Source: Mycobacterium sp. E183
Lineage (GTDB): Bacteria > Actinomycetota > Actinomycetes > Mycobacteriales > Mycobacteriaceae
Assembly: GCF_001667735.1 (NCBI RefSeq)
Contig: NZ_LZJN01000186.1
Coordinates: 1 to 57,732 of the forward strand
DNA: 57,732 nt
Direction of reading: 5' to 3'
A model generated the notes under the pieces. It made no database searches and had not been told where the DNA came from. It saw only the letters and a list, made by a program, of their open reading frames with translations. Below, piece by piece: positions 25,401 through 33,444 of the stretch (positions within the stretch are counted from its first letter, which is position 1; the number at the start of each line of letters is the position of its first letter). The translations under genes were made by a program, and so were the position numbers.

Positions 25401-26262
25401 GGACCGGTACGGGGCCAGCGTCGCGGGGGCGCGTTGCGCGACGGTGGCCTACGCCCTCGTCGAGACGGAGCCGGACACCGGTTGCGCCACCGTCAGCTAC
25501 AGCTGCGCCGGCCACCCCTACCCGCTAGTGGTGTACCCCGACCGTCGCGCGCTGTTCCTGACCGCGGGCCGGCGCCTGCCGGTCGCCATCAAGGAACACG
25601 ACGCCGAGAGCTACCCGGCCGACGCCACCGCGACGGCGAACCTGCCACCCGGGAGCCTGATCCTGCTGTACACCGATGGCCTGATCGAGCGGGTCGGCGA
25701 GACGCTGGACGACGGCTTGGCCCGGCTGCGGGCCGCGGCCGCGGACTGCGTCGACCTTCCCGTCGAGTCGGTCTGCGCCGAGGTGCTGTCCCGGATGGCC
25801 CCGCCCACCGCTTACCGCGACGACGTCGTCCTGCTCGCGCTGCGGGCGTGCCACGAGACCCCACGCAGCTTCGCCACCGTGGTCACGGCTGCGCCGGGGC
25901 AGATTCCCGTCGCGCGCGACCGGCTACGCAACTGGCTGGCCGGCATGGCCGTCGACCCCAAGCGCGAGCTGGACATCCTGCTGGCGACCGGCGAAGCCGT
26001 GACCAACGCGATTGAGCACGGCAGCGACGGCGAGCCGCGCCGGACGGTGTCCGTGGAGGCCTTCCTGCGCCAGCACACGTTGGCCGTCACGATCAGCGAC
26101 ACCGGCCGGTGGGTGGGCGATTCCTCGGCCAGCCTGCGCAGCCGGCGGCGCGGCCGCGGTCTGACCTTGATCGGCGGGCTGGCCGATCACGTCGACACGC
26201 TGCGCACCGCGGGGGGCACCAGGGTCACGTTGCGGTTCGACCGGGCCGTCCGGAGCGGTTAG
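22414..26262 (+). CDS. Multidomain stress sensor: PAS-GAF-histidine kinase-receiver-GAF-PP2C-RsbW-like kinase
   Basis: This is a 1282-residue cytoplasmic protein with no membrane segment. Order: PAS (about 20-165); GAF-like (about 170-320); HisKA with His352 in NVSHEFRTPL; HATPase (NLLSNAVKYT, DTGVGIA, GTGIGLSLV); receiver with Asp656 in TDVMMPG and Lys708; GAF (about 750-900); PP2C/SpoIIE phosphatase (about 920-1145: VGGDWYS, GDVVGHGLAAA, LLYTDGLIER); and a C-terminal anti-sigma-type HATPase (about 1160-1282: ATGEAVTNAIEHG, GRGLTLIGGLADHV). It combines a hybrid two-component kinase with the RsbU-RsbW modules seen in M. tuberculosis Rv1364c, while the STAS partner is the overlapping upstream gene. 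Likely output: release of an alternative sigma factor (inferred). Confidence 0.92.
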   Translation: MTPALPADLAAAVGLGGEMGRRFAEFDWASHPLGSPADWRAEVRVAVAVALTSRFPIVLWLCPGDLFLMYNDGYAQILGDKHPAALGSRAEQVWSEIWPQISPMLTSVMETGVATWSDDLMLPLMTAGQSQERYFTFTYSPIIGGEGPVTAIFCAVIETTDRVLSGRRLHLLNAVATAVMDARAIDDAVSSAVAVCGAQPLDLPFIAVYVAGDGEGARNSTLRGATPAVRRLLPGSLAELTGWDKTPRARAARVIDRLEDVVPGIAELFGEECPRQGLVLPLGEAAAAGALVVGLSPRRPLDTQYRGFCQLLADQLTSTFAQIVSYEQQRQRADALAELDRAKTAFLTNVSHEFRTPLTLLLGPLDDALSDAALDSVLADRLSTAGRNARRLQRLVESLLDFSRIEAGRANAKLACTDVGALTAHIASSFTELCRRAGLELVVDCSPVLADVDPGMWETIILNLLSNAVKYTLRGSISVQVRAEPGYCVVTMRDTGVGIAAEDLDRLFDRFYRADNLRGRSVEGTGIGLSLVRGLVELHSGTVEIDSELDRGTTVTVRLPRSIGTEADQATASQLDESNPYVAEARQWLTPVSGGDGPAPAPERSRQLVLIADDNADMRHHLDRVLSAHWETVLAADGESALAMTRKLRPDAVVTDVMMPGIDGFGLVAAIRADPQLAATPVLMLSARAGAEAIDEGYAGGADDYLPKPFRSQELIDRVKSRLAAVARERDRQRRAAASDLVLLDSALQAADTVAGILDALLESSFGSADAATVTIGIFDGERHIRFEYAGHLPGELRDRYHVTTLDSPVVGADVVRTGESMVVPDTFDLPPRYQHAVQDTAGSVRACVAHPLRDHADRVVGVLALLWPTPRQFDAAELDAFGRMAELTSSAVDRVRVLASEHRIAVDFQEQLLDLDRGSTAAVVAAVYQPAGEAMRVGGDWYSVTPLDRTHRVAISVGDVVGHGLAAAIVMSRLRAAVAASALTAGEPGAVLGALDRYGASVAGARCATVAYALVETEPDTGCATVSYSCAGHPYPLVVYPDRRALFLTAGRRLPVAIKEHDAESYPADATATANLPPGSLILLYTDGLIERVGETLDDGLARLRAAAADCVDLPVESVCAEVLSRMAPPTAYRDDVVLLALRACHETPRSFATVVTAAPGQIPVARDRLRNWLAGMAVDPKRELDILLATGEAVTNAIEHGSDGEPRRTVSVEAFLRQHTLAVTISDTGRWVGDSSASLRSRRRGRGLTLIGGLADHVDTLRTAGGTRVTLRFDRAVRSG

Positions 26263-26268
26263 GCCTGG

Positions 26269-26547
26269 TCAGGCCTCTTCCATCGCCTCGCCGAGCTCTT
26301 CGAGGAGCTTGTTGTGGTGGTTGGCGGCCAGGAAGTGTCCAGCGGCGATGACCACGGCGACCGGCCAGTCGATGAGTTCGAACGCCGCCAGGGCGGCCAG
26401 GCCCCCGAAGTAGGCCAGCTGCTCCGGCCGCGGAATCTCCATCTGGCCGACGACCGGAAGGTTGACGACGAACGTCTCGCCTTCGCGGATCTTTTCCACC
26501 GCCTCGCGCTGCGACGTTCCCCTGCGTGACTTCTTTTCCGCCATCAT
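26269..26547 (-). CDS. Small conserved membrane-associated protein (Rv0424c-like)
   Basis: This 92-residue protein has a basic N-terminus (MMAEKKSRRGTSQREAVEKIREG), then FVVNLPVVGQMEIPRPEQLAYFGGLAALAAFELIDWPVAVVIAAGHFLAAN with one or two hydrophobic segments, and an acidic end (LEELGEAMEEA). It matches Rv0424c in size and place beside ctpH. The middle resembles part of the ctpH-operon protein at 31087-31551 (LVEWPVLLAVGGG). Function is unknown. Confidence 0.82.
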   Translation of the reverse strand: MMAEKKSRRGTSQREAVEKIREGETFVVNLPVVGQMEIPRPEQLAYFGGLAALAAFELIDWPVAVVIAAGHFLAANHHNKLLEELGEAMEEA

Positions 26548-26650
26548 TTGCCTTTCAGTAACGAAGGGTTTGCCGCCTCGCCGGGTGCTGCGGCCACCGT
26601 CGGACTTATGTCGACGATGACCGACGCCGGGGGCGATCCGCTAGTTTCCT

Positions 26651-29600
26651 CTATTGCTCGGGTGCTGAAGGTGCCGTTACAGGAACTCTATGCGCTGCTG
26701 TGGCGGGCCGGGGTCGTAGAGGTTCACCCACCTCACCGGGGGCCGCGACGGATTTGTCCGGACCCGTCAGCGCACGATTCGCAATCCCGATCGCGACGGT
26801 CGCCGCAGCGGCGGATCCCAGCCCCTGCGCCCAGCCGACCGGACCCAGCGGTGTGCATCCCAGCAGTTGGCTGACCACGGGGATGCTGATCAGCGTTCCC
26901 ATCGCGGCCAGCGATCCCACCGCGGTGAACACCACCAGCGGGGCGTGTGAATCCAGCAGCGTTTGACCCAGCTCGGCGCCCACCAGCGCGACCAGCGCCA
27001 CGGTGGACGCGCGCTGCGGGCGGCCGGTGACGCTGCCCATCGCCCACGCCGCCGTCGTCGCGGCCGCCGTGGTGACGCCGCGGATGGCGACGGCGCGCCA
27101 CAACGCGGGCTGATCCGGGCCCCGGATGCCCGGGTCGACCGGGCCGCTGGGCTTGCTCACCGCGAGGGCCGCGGCCGGCAGCGCGTCGGTCATCATGTTC
27201 ACCAACAGCAGCTGCCGCGTGTTCAGCGGTGAGGTCCCGGTTATCGCGCTGCCGACGATGGCGAACAACACCTCGCCGGCATTGCCGCCGAGCAGCACGG
27301 ACACCGCGGCCTGCACCCGTTGCCAGAGTTGGCGTCCCTCTTCGATGGCGTGCAGCAGGCCCTCGATGCGGGCGTCGACCAGTACCACGTCGGCGGCCAT
27401 GTGCGCCGGGTCGCTGCCGCCGGCGACGACGCCGATGCCGACCGTGGCCGCCCGAATGGCGGCGGCGTCGTTGGCCCCGTCCCCGACCATCGCCGTGCGC
27501 ACCCCCGCGCTCTCGAGGGTCTGAACGACCTGGACCTTGTTCTCCGGTGTCATCCGGGCGAAGATCACCCGCTCGGTCACGACGCGCTCTTGATCCTTGC
27601 GGGACAACGCATCCCACTCGGCGCCGCTGATCACCTGCTCGGCGGTCACGCTGAGCCCGAGCTCCTCGGCGATGGCCTGGGCGGTGATCGGGTGGTCGCC
27701 CGTGATCAGCTTGACGCCCACCGACAGCCGGCGCAGATCCGCGAGCAGGCCCGCCGCCTCGGCGCGCGGTGTGTCGGACAGGCCGAGGAACCCGGTCAGC
27801 GTCAGCCCGTCGCGGGCGAAGTCGGCGATCTCGTCGGGATCCTGCCGAATGGCTTGGGCCTGGGCGGAACTCAGCTGCCGCCGCGCCACCGCGATCACCC
27901 GCAGCCCCCGGCCGGCCATCGAGGCCACCGTCTCCTCCAGGGCGGGGCCCACGTCGCCGCAGGCGGCCAACACGACTTCGGGGGCGCCCTTGACGGCCAG
28001 TTCGGTGTCCGTCACGGAGGCCGAGAAGGACCGGCCGGAGCGGAACGGCAGGTGCGCGACGGGTGCGCTTGAGCTGTGGCCGTTGACGGACGCGGCGGCC
28101 TCGAGGATCGCGACATCGGTGGCGTGCGCGTGCGGGCCGCCGTTGGACGGCGGGGCGGCGTGCGCGGCGCAGCGCAACACCTCCTCGCGCGAAGCGCTCG
28201 GCGCCGCAACCACTTCGGCCACCCGCAACCGGTTCTGGCTGAGCGTTCCGGTCTTGTCGAAGCAGACCACGTCGATGCGGCCGAGCGCCTCCACCGAGCG
28301 CGGGACGCGCACCAGCGCGCCGAATTTGGTGAGCCGCCGCGCCGACGCCGCCTGCGCCAGCGTCGCCACCAACGGCATGCCCTCGGGCACCGCCGCCACG
28401 GCGATGGCGATGCCGCTGGCGACCGCCTGGCGCAGCACCGAGCCCCGCAGCAGCGCCAGCGCGCTGACCAGCGCGCCGCCGGTCATGCTGACCGGGAAGG
28501 CGCGGTTGGTGAGCTGGCTCAGTTGATGCTGCAGGCCGATGTCCGACGACAGGTCACCGGAGACCAGTTCTGCGGCGCGGCGTTCCTGGGTGTCGGCCCC
28601 GACCGCGGTCACCACCGCCACCGCGGTTCCCGCGACGACGGTCGTCCCCGCGTACAGCATGCAGCGGCGTTCGGCGAGCGCGGCGCCCGGTGTCGGCTCC
28701 ACCTGCTTCTCCACCGACAGCGACTCACCGGTCAGCGTCGACTCGTCGACCTCGACGTCGACCTCCTCGATGATCCGGGCGTCGGCGGGCACCACCTCGT
28801 GGGTGCGCACCTCGATGACGTCGCCGGGCTGGAGCTGCGCCGCGATGACGTCGGCATACGTCCGCTCCCCGTCAGCGTCGGCGATTACCTTGCGGGCCGG
28901 TGGGATCTGTTGTGCAAGAAGGTGATTCAACCGGTTTTCGGCGCGCAGCCGCTGGCTTGCCGCCAGCATGGAGTTCCCGGCCAGCACCGAGAAGACCAGT
29001 ACGGCGTCGACCGGCGAGCCGAGCACCGCGCTGGCCGCCGAGCCGAGCGCCAGCACGGGGGTCAGCGGGTCGGTCAGCTCGGCGCGGACCGCGGCCACGA
29101 ACTGCAGGAAGGCATGCGCGCGCGTTTCCGGCTGTGGGGCCCCGAGGGTGGCCAGCGCCAGGCGCCTCGGGTCGCCGTCGGGCTCCGACTCGGGTGGCGG
29201 CAACGCCCGGCGGACCTGCTCGACGGCCATCGCATGCCATTCCTGAACGGGGGCCGGGCGGGGCGTGTCCGCCCGGATGATGCCGCGCGCCAGCAGGTAT
29301 CCCGACAGCGCGCCGGCCGCGGCGCCACTGGTCACCGGCCCGCGTCCGATGCCACGGACACCGGGGATCATCAGCAGCGAGCCCATCGCCGTTGCGCCCG
29401 CCGAGATCCCGACGCCGCGCTGGGCGGCGGCCCGGGCGGCCGGGAGCGCGTGCAGCACCCGCCAGGCCGCCCCCAGGTCGGGCAGCAACAGGTCGGCGTA
29501 CCACGGCGGGGGACCGTCGCCGGGCTCGGGCATCATGCCAAGCGCCACGTCGGCAGACCAAATGGCTTGCGCCCCCGGCGATGACAGCACGGCGACTGTG

Positions 29601-31066
29601 CGGCCCGCCTCGTGCAGGTCCGCCACGGCACCGGCCAGCGCGTCGTCGACGGAACCCCGCCCCAGCGGCCGGATCTCGTCGAACGCGGGCCGCAGCTCGC
29701 CCAGCGAATCGTCCTCGACCGAAACCAGTTCCGATCCCGTCCGGTGTGCCTCGCCGACGACGGCCGACGCCAACGGGTCGTGCGTGAAGCAGAACAGCGC
29801 CTCGACTTCCGCGTCCGGCGCGCTGGGCGATATCGCGGGCACCGGATGCCAGCCCGGGCGCAACCGGTTCTTCTCCAGCATCAGCTGGGCGCGCGACCAC
29901 GCGGCGGGCAGCTCGGCTTCGGAAGCGCCGCGAATCAGCGACACCCGCAAGCTCGTGGTGCACAACACCCGGGGATCGATGACGATCGCGTCGACCCGGT
30001 CCAGGCGGCGCAGCGCCTCCGGGCGCAGCGCCAGGACCGCGTGCCGGTCGGCCAGCCCCCGGCCCAGCGCCGCGGCGAAGGCCTCCGGCGTCGTGCGGTT
30101 GGCCGCCGGGGTGGTCACGAGGACCGCCAGGGCCGCCTGGTTGAGGTTGCGGGTGGTGGCGCCGACGATCCCGGCGCTGACCGCCTGGACGAGCGCGAAC
30201 CGGCCGGCGTGGTGGTCGTCCGGCCTGCCGCGCGGCGGCTTGGCCGCCGCCGACGGGTCGGTGCGCGGATGGTCGGCGTGGCCGGCCAGCTGAGGTTCGT
30301 GGTGTACCCAGGCGCGCGCCTCCGCGCGGCATTCGGCGGCCTTGAGCGACTGCATCAGCAGGCCCACGGACAACGAGGCGGGGGACTGGGTGACGGTTTC
30401 CGCGGCCGTCAGGGCCAGGGTCAGCGCCGTGTCGGTCGCGGGCCGGCCGATGCGGTCTTCGAGCAGGCGGCGCAGCCACGGTTGGTAGTCGACGGCGACC
30501 ACGCCCGCCAGGACGCCGATCGGCATCCGCGGCCAGCGCAGCGCGCGGCCGGTCAGCGCCAGGCCCAGCCCGGCCGCGCTGGCGGCCGCGGTGGCAGCCC
30601 GGGTCGCCAGCACCACGCCGTCACCCGGCAGGCTCGTCGGGGGCGCCAGCGGTTCGGCTGCGCCGCAACGCTTCTCGGCGATGTCGACGATGCGGCACAG
30701 GTCGCGCAGCGAGGTGTCCGCGTCGCAGACGGTGACCACGACGCGCGACAGCGGATAGTTCAGGACGGCGGATGCGACGCCGGGGTGGGCCAGCAGCGCG
30801 TCGAGCACCGAGCGTCCGAGCTCGTCACCTGAAGCGCCGTCCAGCCCCCGCACCTCGATCCAGGCGCGTTCGGCGCCGCGCCAGCAGCGGCGGCTCAGTG
30901 TTGCCGGACTCTCCTGGGGCAGATCGCCCGCGATCGCCCTTGCGCCCTCGCGCAGCGGAATCGCGGCGATGGTGATGCCGGCCTCGACGAGCGAGGTGGT
31001 GGCCTGGATGCCCGTCGCGACGGCGCGCAACGGCATAGATCGTTGTATCGCTGTCGCAATGCTCAA
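26651..31066 (-). CDS. ctpH: Large P-type cation-transporting ATPase CtpH
   Basis: This is a P-type ATPase of about 1471 residues. A long N-terminal half holds a degenerate HMA-like fold and membrane segments. The canonical part follows: actuator DESTLTGESLSVEKQ, membrane motif AVPEGMPLVATLAQA, phosphorylation site CFDKTGTLSQN (Asp937), nucleotide domain KGAPEVVLAACG, TGDHPITAQAIAEELG and hinge MVGDGANDAAAIRAA, then four C-terminal helices. PEGMPL resembles Ca2+-type (P2) pumps more than the CPC of heavy-metal pumps; the ion is not certain. Start TTG 31066 (ATG 31036 possible). It lies 20 bp after the gene at 31087-31551, so they form an operon. Confidence 0.92.
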   Translation of the reverse strand: MSIATAIQRSMPLRAVATGIQATTSLVEAGITIAAIPLREGARAIAGDLPQESPATLSRRCWRGAERAWIEVRGLDGASGDELGRSVLDALLAHPGVASAVLNYPLSRVVVTVCDADTSLRDLCRIVDIAEKRCGAAEPLAPPTSLPGDGVVLATRAATAAASAAGLGLALTGRALRWPRMPIGVLAGVVAVDYQPWLRRLLEDRIGRPATDTALTLALTAAETVTQSPASLSVGLLMQSLKAAECRAEARAWVHHEPQLAGHADHPRTDPSAAAKPPRGRPDDHHAGRFALVQAVSAGIVGATTRNLNQAALAVLVTTPAANRTTPEAFAAALGRGLADRHAVLALRPEALRRLDRVDAIVIDPRVLCTTSLRVSLIRGASEAELPAAWSRAQLMLEKNRLRPGWHPVPAISPSAPDAEVEALFCFTHDPLASAVVGEAHRTGSELVSVEDDSLGELRPAFDEIRPLGRGSVDDALAGAVADLHEAGRTVAVLSSPGAQAIWSADVALGMMPEPGDGPPPWYADLLLPDLGAAWRVLHALPAARAAAQRGVGISAGATAMGSLLMIPGVRGIGRGPVTSGAAAGALSGYLLARGIIRADTPRPAPVQEWHAMAVEQVRRALPPPESEPDGDPRRLALATLGAPQPETRAHAFLQFVAAVRAELTDPLTPVLALGSAASAVLGSPVDAVLVFSVLAGNSMLAASQRLRAENRLNHLLAQQIPPARKVIADADGERTYADVIAAQLQPGDVIEVRTHEVVPADARIIEEVDVEVDESTLTGESLSVEKQVEPTPGAALAERRCMLYAGTTVVAGTAVAVVTAVGADTQERRAAELVSGDLSSDIGLQHQLSQLTNRAFPVSMTGGALVSALALLRGSVLRQAVASGIAIAVAAVPEGMPLVATLAQAASARRLTKFGALVRVPRSVEALGRIDVVCFDKTGTLSQNRLRVAEVVAAPSASREEVLRCAAHAAPPSNGGPHAHATDVAILEAAASVNGHSSSAPVAHLPFRSGRSFSASVTDTELAVKGAPEVVLAACGDVGPALEETVASMAGRGLRVIAVARRQLSSAQAQAIRQDPDEIADFARDGLTLTGFLGLSDTPRAEAAGLLADLRRLSVGVKLITGDHPITAQAIAEELGLSVTAEQVISGAEWDALSRKDQERVVTERVIFARMTPENKVQVVQTLESAGVRTAMVGDGANDAAAIRAATVGIGVVAGGSDPAHMAADVVLVDARIEGLLHAIEEGRQLWQRVQAAVSVLLGGNAGEVLFAIVGSAITGTSPLNTRQLLLVNMMTDALPAAALAVSKPSGPVDPGIRGPDQPALWRAVAIRGVTTAAATTAAWAMGSVTGRPQRASTVALVALVGAELGQTLLDSHAPLVVFTAVGSLAAMGTLISIPVVSQLLGCTPLGPVGWAQGLGSAAAATVAIGIANRALTGPDKSVAAPGEVGEPLRPRPATAAHRVPVTAPSAPEQ

Positions 31067-31086
31067 AGCGGCTTCGAACGGTCCCG

Positions 31087-31551
31087 TTAGTTGGTGCTAC
31101 GCAGCGCGGTGCCGCCCGCCCGGCGCCCGGCCGCCTTCTTGGCCGTCGACTTGCCGGCCGCCTTCTGTGGCGCCGCCTTCTGCGGCGCCGATTTCTGCTC
31201 CGCCGGTTCCGCGGGCACGGCCTTGAGGCTGGCCTTGGGCGCCGGGTTGCCCGATCCGTTCCGGTGGCTCAGCCGTTGCAGCAACAGGGCACCGCCGCCC
31301 ACCGCCAACAGCACCGGCCACTCGACCAGCCCCGCGACGCCGAGCGCGCCGATGGCCACCGCCGCCGCGGGCGTCGAGTGGCTGCCGCTGCTCATTCCCT
31401 TTTTGATGCCCTCGGCGGCCCCCGTGACGCCGCCGATGACTCCGTTCACCGCCGCGCCACCCACGGCGCCGGCGGCCGCGGTCGTCGCGCTTGCCGCGCG
31501 ATTCACCGCTTGACCCACCCCTCGGACTGCCCCGCCGATGACACTCATCAT
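31087..31551 (-). CDS. Membrane protein with Lys/Ala-rich tail (Rv0426c-like)
   Basis: This 154-residue protein has an Ala/Gly-rich N-terminal region (VRGVGQAVNRAASATTAAAGAVGG), two hydrophobic segments (AAVAIGALGVAGLVEWPVLLAVGGGALLL) and a basic Pro/Lys/Ala tail of histone-H1 type (QKAAPQKAAGKSTAKKAAGRR). Position and size match Rv0426c. It immediately precedes ctpH, suggesting a linked role at the membrane. The upstream 211 bp (31552-31762) is AT-richer than its surroundings and must contain the promoter; no consensus is clear. Confidence 0.82.
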   Translation of the reverse strand: MMSVIGGAVRGVGQAVNRAASATTAAAGAVGGAAVNGVIGGVTGAAEGIKKGMSSGSHSTPAAAVAIGALGVAGLVEWPVLLAVGGGALLLQRLSHRNGSGNPAPKASLKAVPAEPAEQKSAPQKAAPQKAAGKSTAKKAAGRRAGGTALRSTN

Positions 31552-31762
31552 GACTCCTTGGCTTTCCTGCCCTTGCCGCGAACGCGCGTCACCGGTGAGC
31601 TATACCCGCTGAACGCGTCGTTAACGGCAAAAAAACACTGTTCGTCGGTTCTAACAAAATCAAAGCCTGCCACCTTGCAAACGCGCAGACAACGAGCAGT
31701 CGCATTTAATTTGCCTGAGCTTAACCTGGTTATGGGCGCGGCGCGAACGAGTTCAACGCGAT

Positions 31763-32731
31763 TTAGCCTCGCCTTATGTCGATTTGCACCGGTGCGTGAT
31801 CGCTGGCGGCCTTTCCCTTGCGCTCGTCGCGCACGATCTGGGCGTCCGTCACGCGGGTGGCCAATTCCGGTGAGGCCAGGATGAAGTCGATGCGCATGCC
31901 TTGCCGTTTCGGAAACCGGAGCTGGGTGTAGTCCCAGTACGTGTAGACCCCCGGACCGGGCGTGAAAGGCCTTACCACGTCGGTGAATTGGGCTTCGACG
32001 ATGGCGCCGAACGCCCGGCGCTCCGGCTCGGAGACGTGGGTGGCGCCGACGTAGTATTCGGTGCTCCAGACGTCGTCGTCGGTCGGGGCGATGTTCCAGT
32101 CGCCGGCCAGTGCGATCTGCGCGGTGGGGTCGTCGCGCAACCACCCCGCCGCCGTATCACGCAGCGCGGCAAGCCATTCCAGCTTGTAGGTGTAGTGCGG
32201 GTCGCCCAGCGCGCGGCCGTTGGGCACATACAGGCTCCAGACCCGGACGCCATCGCAGGTGGCGCCCAGCGCGCGGGCTTCGGCCGTGGCTGCCACCTCC
32301 GGTTTGCTGCTCCAGGTGGGCTGACCGTCGAATCCGATCTGCACGTCGTCGAGGCCCACCCGCGAGGCGATCGCCACGCCGTTCCACTGATTGAAGCCGA
32401 CATGCGCCACCTCGTAGCCGAGTTCGAAAAACGGCAGCGTGGGAAATTGGCTGTCGGAACATTTGGTCTCCTGCATGGCCAGCACGTCGACGTCGGCGCG
32501 CGCCAGCCAGTCGAGGACGCGGGGCAGGCGACTGCGAATCGAGTTCACGTTCCAGGTGGCCAGCCGCAGCGGCGATCGCAAGGGCGGCGAAGCCGGGCGC
32601 TGCGGGTCGCCGCCATCAATCTGCGGCGATCGCAAGGGCGGCGAAGCCGGGCGCTGCGGGTCGCCGCCATCAATCTGCGGCGATCGCAAGGGCGGCGGAG
32701 CCGGGTGCTGCGGGTCGCCGCCATCGTGCAT
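31763..32731 (-). CDS. xthA: Exodeoxyribonuclease III XthA with repeat-derived N-terminal extension
   Basis: Residues 55-322 are a complete AP-endonuclease/exonuclease III: LATWNVNSIRSRLPRVLDWL, MQETKCSD (metal Glu), SLYVPNGR, AGDWNIAPTDDDVW (catalytic Asp/Asn), YTYWDYTQLRFPKRQGMRIDFIL and KAASDHAPVQID. The family incises AP sites and trims 3' ends in base-excision repair. Homology to M. tuberculosis XthA begins at Leu55 (CTG at 32569-32567), exactly where that protein has its initiator Met. There is no ATG/GTG/TTG start there. The in-frame ATG at 32731 adds 54 residues made of three 18-residue Pro-rich repeats (IDGGDPQRPASPPLRSPQ). Either the extension is translated or CTG initiates. Confidence 0.9.
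   Translation of the reverse strand: MHDGGDPQHPAPPPLRSPQIDGGDPQRPASPPLRSPQIDGGDPQRPASPPLRSPLRLATWNVNSIRSRLPRVLDWLARADVDVLAMQETKCSDSQFPTLPFFELGYEVAHVGFNQWNGVAIASRVGLDDVQIGFDGQPTWSSKPEVAATAEARALGATCDGVRVWSLYVPNGRALGDPHYTYKLEWLAALRDTAAGWLRDDPTAQIALAGDWNIAPTDDDVWSTEYYVGATHVSEPERRAFGAIVEAQFTDVVRPFTPGPGVYTYWDYTQLRFPKRQGMRIDFILASPELATRVTDAQIVRDERKGKAASDHAPVQIDIRRG
32571..32725. repeat. Tandem repeat, 54-bp unit, about three copies
   Basis: Units begin at 32571, 32625 and 32679 (GGCGATCGCAAGGGCGGCG...). The first two are identical; the third has small changes and is cut short. The period is a multiple of three and in phase with xthA. The core GCCGGGCGCTGCGGGTCG is shared with the 58-bp tandem repeat at 53015-53130, so both belong to one dispersed family. 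Confidence 0.93.
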
Positions 32732-32733
32732 CG

Positions 32734-33444
32734 CTAGACGGTATCCCAGGCGGGGGAGCGGGCCGGAAAGTAGCGGCGGCTGTGGTGCGCCCGGAAGCCC
32801 AGCGCGTCGGCCAGTCGCAGCATGCCGGTGTCATCGTCCGCAACGACCAGATAGGCCCGGGTCGCGCCGCGCGCCGCGGCCAGGGCCAACTGCGCTTCGT
32901 AGGTGGCCGGGTCGTCGCCGGCCGTCGGCAGGCCCACCCAGCGCGTGCCGTCCCGCGCCGGCGCCGAGACGTCACGCACCAAGACGCGTTCTGTGCGTTC
33001 GGCGCTCAGCCCCGGCGGCAGCGGCAACAAGCGATCGGGTATCGCCAGGCGCGCCGTCATGCCGCGGCGCTCATACCAGTCCGCGATCGCCGCAATGGCG
33101 CTTGCTCGGGCCGAAACATCCAGCGGCACAGCGAGATCCACGCCGGTCCCGGCGCGTAGCAGCCAGCCCTCGAGCCACGCGCGTTCCACGCCGGGCGACG
33201 CGTCGGCGGCCGCGCGCTCCAGCGCCCGGATTTCGGAGGTGCGCACCGGGGCGTCGGTCAGCACCCGCAGCGCGACCACGTCGTCGGGCAACACCTCGGT
33301 GACCGCGCCCGTCTTGGTCCGCACCCGCACCACCGGGTCGACCGCCAGCAGGTGGCCCACGGCGTCGGTCAGGGGCGGGACCGAGCCGGGGGGGCGCCGG
33401 TAGCGCAGCGTCACCCGCGTGCCCAACTCCGGCCACGAGAACAT
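32734..33444 (-). CDS. GNAT-family acetyltransferase (Rv0428c-like)
   Basis: This 236-residue protein has an N-terminal beta-rich part (LGTRVTLRYR, VRVRTKTGAVTEVLPDDVVALRVL) and a C-terminal GNAT-like domain (ERAWLEGWLLRAG, YEAQLALAAARGATRAYLVVADDD, RLADALGFRAHHSRRYF). The acetyl-CoA pocket is inferred from the GNAT fold; the substrate is unknown. It is shorter than the roughly 302 residues I recall for Rv0428c. ATG 33444 overlaps the def stop by one base (TGATG). The stop lies 3 bp before the xthA start at 32731. Confidence 0.82.
   Translation of the reverse strand: MFSWPELGTRVTLRYRRPPGSVPPLTDAVGHLLAVDPVVRVRTKTGAVTEVLPDDVVALRVLTDAPVRTSEIRALERAAADASPGVERAWLEGWLLRAGTGVDLAVPLDVSARASAIAAIADWYERRGMTARLAIPDRLLPLPPGLSAERTERVLVRDVSAPARDGTRWVGLPTAGDDPATYEAQLALAAARGATRAYLVVADDDTGMLRLADALGFRAHHSRRYFPARSPAWDTV

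Noticed and set aside
22372..25515. A very long open frame (over 1000 codons) antisense to the stress-sensor gene
   Set aside because: It is the usual GC-rich shadow of the plus-strand gene. The product is Arg/His/Gln-rich without domains, while the plus strand has clear catalytic motifs.
28076..30832. Long plus-strand open frames across ctpH
   Set aside because: They mirror the ctpH coding strand; their low-complexity Arg/Gly/His composition and lack of motifs mark them as shadows.
31552..31762. SigF-type promoter for the ctpH operon (GGGTAT near 31,610 on the minus strand)
   Set aside because: The GGGTAT hexamer is present, but no GTTT lies at the required 15-17 bp spacing, so the call is not supported.
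32571..32725. CRISPR array
   Set aside because: The units are contiguous 54-bp direct repeats without spacers and no cas genes are near; the 53015-53130 repeat is likewise plain tandem duplication.
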